DNA of 64,000 nucleotides from Nemertoderma westbladi (Eukaryota; Xenacoelomorpha; Nemertodermatida; Nemertodermatidae). The position numbers were made by a program, and so were the translations under genes. Below, piece by piece: positions 38,701-50,700 of the stretch (its first letter is position 1; each line of letters starts with the position of its first letter). The notes below the pieces were generated by a model. The model was given only the letters and a program-made list of their open reading frames with translations. It did not search any database and was not told the origin of the DNA. The DNA lies in contig JAUCBJ010006720.1 of assembly GCA_032718475.1 (NCBI GenBank), positions 1-64,000 on the forward strand, in the 5' to 3' direction.

Positions 38701-41700
38701 AAACTGTCCAACCTACTTACTTACCTTTCTCCAGAACTTCGGCTGTCTGGCTAAATCGCCCAAACTGTCCAACCTACTTACCTTTCTCCAGAACTTCGGC
38801 TGTTTGGCTAAATCGCCCAAACTGTCCGACTTTCTCCAAAACTTCGGCTGTCTGGCTAAATCGCCCAAACTGACCAACCTACTTACCTTTCTCCAGAACT
38901 ACAACTGTCTGACTAAATCGCCCAAACTGTCCAACCTACTTACCTTTCTCCAGAACTACTGCTGTCTGGCTAAATCTCCCAACGTGTTTCTGCATATCAT
39001 CCACGTTGAGTTTTACGAACTCCAACTCCACCCATCTGTTGTACAGCTGTTCGAACTCCACTATAGATTGCCATAGCAACTCGCGGAGGGCCAGATCCCT
39101 TTCCGATTCTGCAACTTCGTGATTCAATTGTTGTGACGTCGAGCCACTGGATGTGTCGCTAAGCAACGCCTCACTAAACAATGCAACGTAATTGGCAGTA
39201 TGCTAGTTAGTTAATACGTACTATACAATACAACTGGTAGGTAGATATATGTGTTTATTTTCCCTCAATAATAAACAACGTTTATGTTTACAGTGTCCTT
39301 GAGCCGATAGAGGTTGCCATATACCCAAGGTCGTGAACATCTGAATGGTCCCATCTAGTGGTGGCGGCATTGATCTCTAGAGGCTATCTCACCGAGGTTG
39401 TGGGTTCAATCCCAGCATGGGGGCCGGGCCAGGGCAGTTTTCGTGTCAGCAAGAATGCTTTGAAGGAACTAGCTAATAGCTAAATGAGTACTGGAGTTTC
39501 CACTGGGGGTATAGTTATACTGTAGTTATGCGGGGACCGCATGTAATCCGTGGCCTAACGGCCGAAGAAAATTTACTTATTTACTTTTTCAGAGATATCA
39601 ATTCCCAATATCACACGGGGCTAACCTCATATTCTACTTCATACAAACCCACACACACCCCCTAACACAATTCTCCTTTACTGCTTATTGCAGTGCGTGC
39701 AGTCTATCCCACAGTTTTTAATATCGGTGACTGAAAAATTAAAAGCACTGTTTGTGTAGGATTGGTATGGTTGAACAGTATCAGTTTGTGTAGGATTGGT
39801 ATGGTCGAGCTGTACCAGTTCACCGAAGGGATATTTGTATGTGATAAACAGTTCAAGGAGTCGGAGCTACTGCGAATTAAAAAATCTGAAATAGGAAGGG
39901 TAATAAAGCCATGGGTGTCACTCACTGATAACGATGTGTGATATCTGTAAATCATAAAGTCAGCCCACACTGCGGACTGATAGGACACCAGGTCCTTGGA
40001 TGCTAATGCTAAATACACTTATGAAGTGTAAAGCTAAGATTACACCCTATAATAACGAAGACTTAAGGTTTTGTTGATACAATAGTCTAGTCCAGTCCCT
40101 TAGTCAACAAGGTCAATCAGTTTCGTAGATTTATCTGACTCGAGGATGCACAACTACAGTATAGATAATGTTGGCGTACTGGAATCTATATGTTTACTAC
40201 TGTACAATAAGGTGTTGCGGTAAGGCCTACGTTGTTTCCAGTACCGTGACAAACTCGAACGTTAGTAAAAGAAACTCCACTTACTCGGAATAGATTCCTC
40301 TCTTTGTGCTGGAGGCCGCTAAACTTCCGAATCGTTCCTGGTAGCTAACGAAGCTACGAGCGCGGTTGGCGATAACCTGGAGGAAGTCAATGTAAAGATA
40401 AAGTAGATAAACAATAAATGTGTCATTTATGATTAATTGTAATTACTATTACCCCCATATATTAATTCATTATAGTTATATATAGCCATAAACAGTACTG
40501 TTTAAATAATTTTGTAGTTACAAATTAACTTAAGTTCAATTAAATAAATGTAAATGACAAGTTTAATAATTATTTCAACTAATTTCATGTATTTAGTGAA
40601 ATAATAGTTGAAGATTCAACTAAAACTTAAATAAAATACAAAATTTTCAATAATTCATGTAACCATTGTAAGGCTTGTTACTGCCGTTTCGCAAAGGGCC
40701 AACACCTCGCTACCAATCTATATTGAGTATGACCTTTTATTTATTTATATTTAGCTTAGCACTATGTGACCATACATAACAATGGGTTGTTATTACTTGT
40801 TATTGTTTAGAGAGGACTCAATTATGAGTGTTCAAAACTGACAAAAAATACAGTTCAGCTTTCGGAATTTAGTTAGATTTTTGTTGAAAAGTCGAATATA
40901 TTTTTGAAAAGCCATGTTAACTAACTAAAATTCGCAATGACAAGTTAATTAAAACCACTTTAACTAAATAACATCAAATGAGAACATAAGTTGAACAGCA
41001 CTGTACATAAACTACAGTGGTTGATCTTACTCTTTATGAGTTCAATCTCACCTCCAATGAATCCCCAAGAAGTTTCAACTGTTCTACGGTCGCACTGGCA
41101 TCGTTGTCGATGTTTAGCAGACCAGAGTCGTTGATTTTCAGTTGTATTCCAAGCAAATCGTCTCGTAATTTACTGATGTGGACATTTAGATCTACAGAGA
41201 ACTTCCGTATATTTTCCTCTTTCTTGGCCTCGCAGTAAAGTAGCAACGACTAAATTAATATTGAAAAATAAAATAATAAACTAATTAATCTTGTATATAT
41301 ATATATAGTAAATATACCCATGTTACACACCTATGTTCGAAACTCAGTATTTCATTTGTTCGTCACGCTAAATTAATAAAAATCGGAATAATTCCCAACA
41401 AAATAATAAAATGACAGACGGCGTTAAATCAATAATTAATTACTTCCATTTAGACTACTGGAATTACTGTATCAATATTCGTAACAATTAAAATGTCTTA
41501 TACTTTAAGTAAAATATAATAAGAACAACAAATTATCCTACACAACAAAAATAACTTACAGTAAGTGAGGAGTAAAAGAAACTAACTTGTACAAACTACT
41601 TTAGCAATGAGCTGCAAGAATCTATAATTAATACAGTAGCACTCACCTGTGATGTGCGCGGGTTATTATTACAATTTATTTTCGCCAACCAGGATGTACT

Positions 41701-44700
41701 AAAAATAATATATATACCGGTAGACATTAGTGACGACGTACTTTCAGCTGTTGGAATCCCGGCACCAGAGTCTGATATAAAGCCAATTGTTCGGGTTCTA
41801 TAGACAAATCAAAATCTTTGGCTATGGTAAACAACCGAGTAACTGTGGAGAATTCCTTCTCTAAGTTGGGAAGTTGGGCCTGAGTGATAGAAAGGAAACT
41901 AAGGTGTTCTACAAAGTCTTCAACATTCTTCAATGGTTCGTCTAGTTTCTTTGAAGAGTTCTGAAACGTTATAATACAATTGTTAGTAAACTAATATTTT
42001 ACACCCTGTTAAAATACATACACCTTACTATACTGCAACTGATAATATTTCCAATTTTTTTTTATTTTAATCTAATTACGCGTTCTGCAGTTTTACCATT
42101 TATCCCGTTGGGGGTGTATAGATTAAATTGCTTTAGTGTCCATATTACAGAATTTGTTAGCGCATTTGATCAAAAACGTAATTTCACTAAAATTTATCCC
42201 CAATTTCTAACTGATATATTTACTGCACTTGCACAATGTTATACATCAATAAATGCACTATTTATTAATATACATGTATATTAGTTGTTGTACACGGCCG
42301 TAGGAATGTACGATAGTAAATTGAAATAAAATCAATATGTGCAGTCGACATTTTATATAATATATTAGTGCTGTGTGAGTAAATGCAGTTGTGTATGTTT
42401 ATGTTTACCCCCCTCCAAGCCAGTGCGGAAGCCATAGCCCACCATTGCTGTCAATCGCGAATAACTGCGTATTGCTGTCATTCAAGAAAAATCAGTTATT
42501 AACCAATAGGAACGCAGCATTATGATGACGTGGGAGCCAACATTCCATTCCCGGTCATTGACCTCAACTGATTTACCACACCCACACACTATGGCAGACG
42601 CTGTGATTGTTGATATATCGATTTTTCACACCTTTACAATATTACTGTTACGTCATGTCAGGTATTCTAGGTCATTGATCAGAAAACACAGCCACCTCCA
42701 TGCAGCATAAAGGAGGTGCCCCCTGTGGCTGCATAGACCCTCTTATTAGGGCAAATCTGGTCCTGTAACTAGGACCCCCTTCGTTCTGGGATAAGGACGC
42801 CGTTGGTCCTGGATTAAGGACCCATATACTTGGCTGCAGGAGTATATGGCCTGGCCAGGCAGATGGTGATATACCAATGGCTGGTCAGTAGTAGTGTTCT
42901 CATGTCCACTCTGAGTGCACTTCACTGCGACCTGCACCTGGCAGCATAGGTACAGGGCATGGCCCAGCAGATGAGCTGCACAGCCAATAGTGGGTCATGT
43001 GCGTCAGAGTATGTATGGGTGATGGGCCTCATATTTCACTACACTGCGACACCCAACATGTGGAATGGCAAACCAGGGTGTGGTATTTGCCCCGAGAGCT
43101 TACTCGGCAAAAAACCACCCCCAACCCTCACTATGGATTACATTAGTATTGCGGAGTCCTAGTATTGGCCTCACAGGCGTCACTTATCTCCTGACCGGCT
43201 GCCTGTCTCAACCCTACTGGAGAGAGAGCGGCCAACAATTCTGTGAGTCCATTTCCTGATGACCTTTCCGGCCCAAACCATGGGTCACCAGGGAGGCCAG
43301 ATTGTGAGAGGGAGAGGAATTCTGGAGTTGGAGGCTACTCTCATGTTTCATCCCGACCAACCATGCCATTGGTGCATCGGAGGGAAGCAGGACAACTCGT
43401 TCCCGAACAATTCGGTCCGGCCAATTCGGTCTCGGACAATTCGGTCCCATTAATTTTGTGTTTTGGGACGAATTGTCCGGGACCGAATTGTCCGGATACT
43501 GACTAGGACAATTCGGTCCCAAAACGTACATATTAATGGGACCGAATTTAATTGGTACTATATAATGGTGAATGTTCTAGAACCTTAATAGATATTATTA
43601 CATGGTAGCTTACTAGCTAGTATTTTTTGAAAATAAAAAAGTTTTACTTTTTTTGTTAACATTATTAGCTATATGGGCTCAAACTCACAAAAAGTGGCCA
43701 AAAAAATTCATTTTAAAAGTTTCCCAAAGTATGCAATATTATGTATCACCAGAAAGCTCTCGATGCGCTGAATTCAATGGTGGTAATATATATATATAGT
43801 GTATATATATATGGTGTCAATAGCCCCGACCTCCTGGTAACAAATAATTGAGAAAAACAGACGTCCATTCCTGTAACACTTGCCCCACAATGTAACGCCC
43901 GATATCAGACAATCAGAGCCCTTGAATGGTGATTTCCGATGCCTGTAAATATTTGTGCCACCATGTAACACCAGTTGTAATTACACTGATATGTTAAATT
44001 AACCTAGATTTCGTCTCCGAGTGGATCTATTCATACCTGATCCCAGTAACACCTCCCAATAAAGCTTATTTGAAAATAAAATCAATCATAAGAAATATTT
44101 ATGGCCCTTATTTCTGTTTATTACTTATTACTTACTATTACTGTTTATTACTATGACTTTCTGTTTACTATTAAGTTTATAACTGTTACATTCACTATAG
44201 CAGAGCAGTTAGTCAAAACCTGTAAATTGTTCATCAGTTTCATCTCCACCCTCCACAGATCCTCCTGTACTTCCCACTCCGTCTCCCACACCCTCCACAG
44301 ATCCTCCTGAGCTTCCCACTCCGTCTCCCACATCATCCACAGATCCTCATGTACTTCCCACTCCGTCTCCCACACCCTCCACAGATCCTCCCATACTTCC
44401 CACTCCATCTTTCCCACCCTCCACAGATCCTCCAGAGCTTCCCACTCCGTCTCCCACATCATCCACAGATCCTCCTGTACTTCCCACTCCGTCTCCCACA
44501 CCCTCCACAGATCCTCCCATACTTCCCACTCCATCTTTCCCACCCTGCACAGATCCTCCTGAGCTTCCCACTCCGTCTCCCACACCCTCCACAGATCCTC
44601 CTGTACTTCCCACTCCGTCTCCCACACCCCCCACAGATCCTCATGTACTTCCCACTCCGTCTCCCACACCCTCCACAGATCCTTCCATACTTCCCACTCC

Positions 44701-47700
44701 ATCTTTCCCACCCTCCACAGATCCTCCTGAGCTTCCCACTCCGTCTCCCACACCCTCCACAGATCCTCCCATACTTCCCACTCCATCTTTCCCACCCTCC
44801 ACAGATCCTCCTGTATTTCCCACTCCGTCTCCCACACCCTCCACAGATCCTCCCGTACTTCCCACTCCGTCTCCCACATCATCCACAAATCTTCCTGTAC
44901 TTCCCACTCCGTCTCCCACACCCTCCACAGATCCTCCTATACTTCCCACTCCATCTTTCCCACCCTCCACAGATCCTCCTGAGCTTCCCACTCCGTCTCC
45001 CACACCCTCCACAGATCCTCATGTACTTCCCACTCCGTCTCCCACACCCTCCACAGATCCTCCCATACTTCCCACTCCATCTTTCCCACCCTCCACAGAT
45101 CCTCCTGAGCTTCCCACTCCGTCTCCCACACCCCCCACAGATCCTCCCATACTTCCCACTCCATCTTTCCCACCCTCCACAGATCCTCCTGTACTTCCCA
45201 CTCCGTCTCCAACACCCACCACAGATCCTCCCGTACTTCCCACTCCGTCTCCCACACCCTCCACAGACCTTCCTGTACTTCCCACTCCGTCTCCCACACC
45301 CTCCACAGATCCTCCTGTACTTCCCACTCCGTCTCCCACACCCTCCACAGCTCATCCTGTACTTCCCACTCCATCTCCCACACCCTCCACAGATCCTCGT
45401 GTACTTCCCACTCCGTCTCCCACACCCTCCACAGATCCTCCCATACTTCCCACTCCATCTTTCCCACCATCCACAGATCCTCCTGAGCTTTCCACTCCGT
45501 CTCCCACATCATCCACAGATCCTCATATACTTCCCACTCCGTCTCCCACACCCTCCACAGATACTCCCATACTTCCCACTCCATCTTTGCCACCCTCCAC
45601 AGATCCTCCTGAGCTTCCCACTCCGTCTCCCACATCATCCACAGATCATCCTGTACTTCCCACTCCGTCTCCCACGCTTCTCCTCTCGCATGCCGAACTA
45701 CTCCTTTCGCTCCTCCGACTGCTTCCCTTGCACCTCTACCTTTTCCATGCCTTGCTCTGCCACGCCATGCTCGATGCAGAATAGTGGACTCACTTTCTTA
45801 CAAGAAATATTTATCATATAGATATCGCCACCCTGGTTATATAGAATCTCGTGGGCCTTTCCAATTCCCTGGAGGGGGCCTATGTTACTTGGTATGGTAT
45901 CCTTTAAAAGTTCCACATCATTAGCCGAGTATGAAAATATCTTGGTTTTAATACCATGGCAATTCATGTCATTGAAGCTAGGGGTATCCCCATCAATGTG
46001 CATGCCAATAATGTTTGAAAATGTCCTCTTAATCGTTCCACCAACTCCATCCGCTGGGCCCTTCCCGTGACCGGCCTCCAAATATATCCAACGGATTTTC
46101 TTATTCTTAGCCTTAGCAACTTCATTATATAGAAATACACGAAGTGGGGCCTTCGCGCAGCACGTGACTTAAATTTAATTTAAGTACTAATTCGAAAGTA
46201 TTACTGTATTAGCAAATTTTAAGCAGATTTCGCCTAATCACTTTTTACCTCTTTCATTTCTATTCAGACATTTCTGACTCTAGCGGTATAGTGAGAACTG
46301 AAGATGGATTAGGGTCTCCAGCCCCACAAAGACACAGCCTATGGATGAATAGTACATACGTACATCGGCCAAGTTTCATCTTGAATAACGGATAACGAAA
46401 TGAGAGACGGATCTCACTTTCAGAAATTTCGTCGTATAGCGGCAGACCGATTAAATCTCCCCCCCCCCCCCCCCCCCCCCCCACAAAGACGCAGCATCAA
46501 TGAGACGGGAGAATCTATTCACTTTCAGGCATAAAGTAGTCCTATAGCGGGTGACTGTTGAACTGATTTTCAACAAAACAAATTTTCAACTTGGCAGCTT
46601 TAAATTCGACAAAGTTATAAGCATGTCAATATCATAACGACGACAACGATTTCACTTTCAGACATTTGGCCCTCTAGCGGCAGACTGGAGAACTGCAGAT
46701 GGATTCGCCTCCTTTGAAAGTCACAGCTAATGGTCTAATACATATCTGCCAAGTTTCAGCTTAAACGGATTAAAAGCAAAGAAATGGGAGGGCATTTAAT
46801 GTTTAGACATGTGGCCCTCTAGCGGGAGACCATTGCACTGATGGTGTCTGAAAGTCTCTCAAAAATCTCAACTTTAGCTCATATTGATACCTACAAATTT
46901 TCAACGTGGCAGCTTTAAATCCGACAAAGTTATTAGAGTGTCAAAATCGTAACGACGACAACGATTTCACTTTCAGACATTTGGCCCTCTAGCGGCAGAC
47001 TGGAGAACTGCAGATGGATTCGCCTCCTTTGAAAGTCACAGCTAATGGTCTAATACATATCTGCCAAGTTTCAGCTTAAACGGATTAAAAGCAAAGAAAT
47101 GGGAGGGCATTTAATGTTTAGACATGTGGCCCTCTAGCGGGAGACCATTGCACTGATGGTGTCTGAAAGTCTCTCAAAAATCTCAACTTTAGCTCATATT
47201 GATACCTACAAATTTTCAACTTGGCAGCTTTAAATCCGACAAAGTTATTAGCATGTCAAAATCGTAACGACGACAACGATTTCACTTTCAGACCTTTGGC
47301 CCTCTAGCGGCAGACTGGAGAACTGCAGATGGATTCGCCTCCTCTAAAGCAATGCACTTGGCGTTACACATGGGACAATCCTAATTGACATTGACGACTC
47401 GCACGTATAAAACCAGCCATAACCATATTTCCGGTTGTGTTTTGTATTTTTTCGTAAAATCTTGAATGTTCAACTTCGCGAAGATTTTCCTTTCAAATAA
47501 GAATTTAGTTTACAGAATCCCAATAAAAACCTTTTGATGAATTCAGGTGTTACCGTTTGGGATAAGTAATTGTAAAAAGTAGGGGTATATTATCTATTGT
47601 TGTATTTCAATATGATAACAATAAAACAATTTGGAAGTTATTCCATTGCATTCCTCTATTATTTAGCTTTAAAATGAGCTATAACTTGTTGAAATATACC

Positions 47701-50700
47701 CAGTAGATGTCAAAATACACGAAGTGGGGCCTTCGCGCAGCACGTGACTTAAATTTAATTTAAGTACTAATTCGAAAGTATTACTGTATTAGCAAATTTT
47801 AAGCAGATTTCGCCTAATCACTTTTTACCTCTTTCATTTCTATTCAGACATTTCTGACTCTAGCGGTATAGTGAGAACTGAAGATGGATTAGGGTCTCCA
47901 GCCCCACGAAGACACAGCCTATGGATGAATAGTACATACGTACATCGGCCAAGTTTCATCTTGAATAACGGATAACGAAATGAGAGACGGATCTCACTTT
48001 CAGAAATTTCGTCGTATAGCGGCAGACCGATTAAATCTCCCCCCCCCCCCCCCCCCCACAAAGACGCAGCATGTGGTCCAGAATATATGGCAAGATTCAG
48101 CTTAAACTGATTAAAATCAATGAGACGGGAGAATCTATTCACTTTCAGGCATAAAGTAGTCCTATAGCGGGTGACTGTTGAACTTATTTTCAACAAAACA
48201 AATTTTCAACTTGGCAGCTTTAAATTCGACAAAGTATATCTGCCAAGTTTCAGCTTAAACGGATTAAAAGCAAAGAAATGGGAGGGCACTTAATGTTTAG
48301 ACATGTGGCCCTCTAGCGGGAGACCATTGCACTGATGGTGTCTGAAAGTCTCTCAAACATCTCAACTTTAGCTCATATTGATACCTACAAATTTTCAACT
48401 TGGCAGCTTTAAATCCGACAAAGTTATTAGCATGTCAAAATCGTAACGACGACAACGATTTCACTTTCAGACCTTTGGCCCTCTAGCGGCAGACTGGAGA
48501 ACTGCAGATGGATTCGCCTCCTTTGAAAGTCACAGCTAATGGTCTAATACATATCTGCCAAGTTTCAGCTTAAACGGATTAAAAGCAAAGAAATGGGAGG
48601 GCATTTAATGTTTAGACATGTGGCCCTCTAGCGGGAGACCATTGCACTGATGGTGTCTGAAAGTCTCTCAAAAATCTCAACTTTTGCTCATATTGATACC
48701 TACAAATTTTCAACTTGGCAGCTTTAAATCCGACAAAGTTATTAGCATGTCAAAATCGTAACGACGACGACGACGACGACGACAACGACGACGACGACGA
48801 CGACGACAACGACGACGACGACGATGACAACTATTTGCATAAATTGACCCACCCCCTAACAGTGTCAATTCGCTAAGGCTCCGCCAACTTCGTGGCTCGC
48901 CCCACATCCCCCAGAATACAATCAACTTTTTTGGACAATTGAAAAACCTGGATTTTTTAGTACTACAAGGTCTGTAATAACTATTTACATCATTGTCTGC
49001 AAAGTAACACTTTGCAGCGTAATGACCCGAGTTTATTTATGTACCGAGCGAGCGCAGCGAGGGAGGTTTACATCAATAAACAAGGGTCTTTAACGCTGAA
49101 AAGTGACCTTTGCAAGCAATGATGTATGTAATTTTGTTACTATGTCAACTTATCAGCGTTCGGTATGTGAAGAAAGGATTTTATAGATACTCATTTAAAC
49201 ATTTTAATATTATATATAAATTTTTTGAAAAAAGTTTTTTTATTGATTTTAAACACGTTTTAGATCGATTCCATGCGTTTTAAATAGAATCAAATTTTTT
49301 TTCTAGAAAATGTTCTAGAACAAAAAATATTGGTTCAAGAACATATTTTTTTTAAAAATGAATAGCTAACATGTTCTGGAACACTTTCTATACAAATAGT
49401 AATAAGAACTAGCTACTACAAAATATTTATAGAGGGAAGTAGGATGTCGGAACCAGTGTCGAAATTACTAGCTAAACCTACCTAAAACACTAGCTACCAT
49501 AAAATTTTGTATCTTGCTTAACGAGGAGACTAAAATTGCGTCCATTGATAAAATTGCAGCAAATGAAAATTGATAGAACTCTCCCCATATCAAAATATCA
49601 AATTGTTGTAAAAAAAATCTTGCCCCCAGTCACCGCCCCCAGTTAACTCGATGGCATGGCCTTGTATATAGTACGCTTTGACAGCCACACGATGTTCAGA
49701 TTACTGTAAACTGTTATAATATCATCAGTATTTTTGGTAATTAATATATTCTGCAACAGTGATTGGCGTAATTCTGAAATATCAATGTTTTCACAAATTT
49801 TTTTATAATTTCAAGAAAATGCTAGCTAGTAAAAAAAACACTAGCTACACCTTAATAAATAATATATGATAATGTTCTCGAACACTTATCAATAACAAAA
49901 ATAAAAAAAAATACAGTATTTTCAAAATTTCAAAAAATTCTAGCTAGTAAAAAAGGCACTAGCTACCTTAATACATAATATATAAGAATGTTCTCGAACA
50001 TTACCAATAACAAAAAAAAATCCAGTATTTTTAAAATTTCAAAAAATTCTAGATAGTAAAAAAACACTAGCTACCATAAAAAAATATATCTACTAATGTT
50101 CTAGAACATTCACCAATATCAAAAAAGTACTAAAAAGTTGCTTTCAGGAAAAGGACAATTCGGTCCCGGACAATTCGGTCCCGGACAATTCGGTCCCGGA
50201 TAATTCGGTCCCGGACAATTCGGTCCCGGACAATTTCGTCCTAAAGCACTAAATGAATGGGAACGAATTTTGCGGGACCGAATTGTCCTAGGACCAAATT
50301 GTCCTATGACCGAATTGTCCTAGGACCGAATTGTACTAGGACCGAATTGTCCTATATCCGAATCTGAAGCAAGTCACTAGACGAGCCTCAGTAATACCCT
50401 AACACTCGGGTCCACAATGCGACAAGGTGAGCTGACTGCCTTGGCAGATAAGCTTTCTCTTAGTGCAGTGGGTGTTCAAGAGCACCAATTGCAGACCGGG
50501 CAGACTGATACGGTTCTGATTAGGGACATGGGGGCGGTTGGCGATTTGCATCAGCAGATGATAGTGGCAATGGTGGAATTGGTCTATTGATTAATCCAAC
50601 TGCACTTACCACAATCTACAAGCAGCTACTGATGGAGTGTATCAGCATGCATTCTTAACATTCCTGGGAGACTTTAATGCAAGTCTGCATCAATCACCTA

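Larger units (their letters stand above)
43396..50356. mobile_element. Possible 7-kb composite bounded by inverted GGACAATTCGGTCCC arrays
   Basis: Arrays of GGACAATTCGGTCCC in both orientations occur at 43396-43555 and 50155-50350. Moving inward from both sides, the sequences match as inverted repeats: GGTGAATGTTCTAGAAC, TGGTAGCT, ACTAGCTAGTATTTTTTGAA. No convincing target duplication is seen, so the boundaries are approximate. It encloses the minisatellite, a transposon ORF and the satellite below. Confidence 0.5.

Noticed and set aside
38028-38754. Repeat proteins [12 protein letters not shown] and [12 protein letters not shown]
   Set aside because: Off-frame readings of the junction minisatellite of dynein exon 10.
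37951-38955. CRISPR array
   Set aside because: Repeats are contiguous units without unique spacers, in an animal genome, and they include exon sequence.
44349-45821. 490-residue plus-strand frame ([12 protein letters not shown] repeats) and antisense partners
   Set aside because: Both strands are open across a 42-bp minisatellite; no start context, domain or splice support.
46133-48233. LTR retrotransposon
   Set aside because: Direct repeats are near identical, but the spacing is only 1.6 kb, filled with satellite, and no gag/pol, primer-binding site or TG...CA ends are visible.
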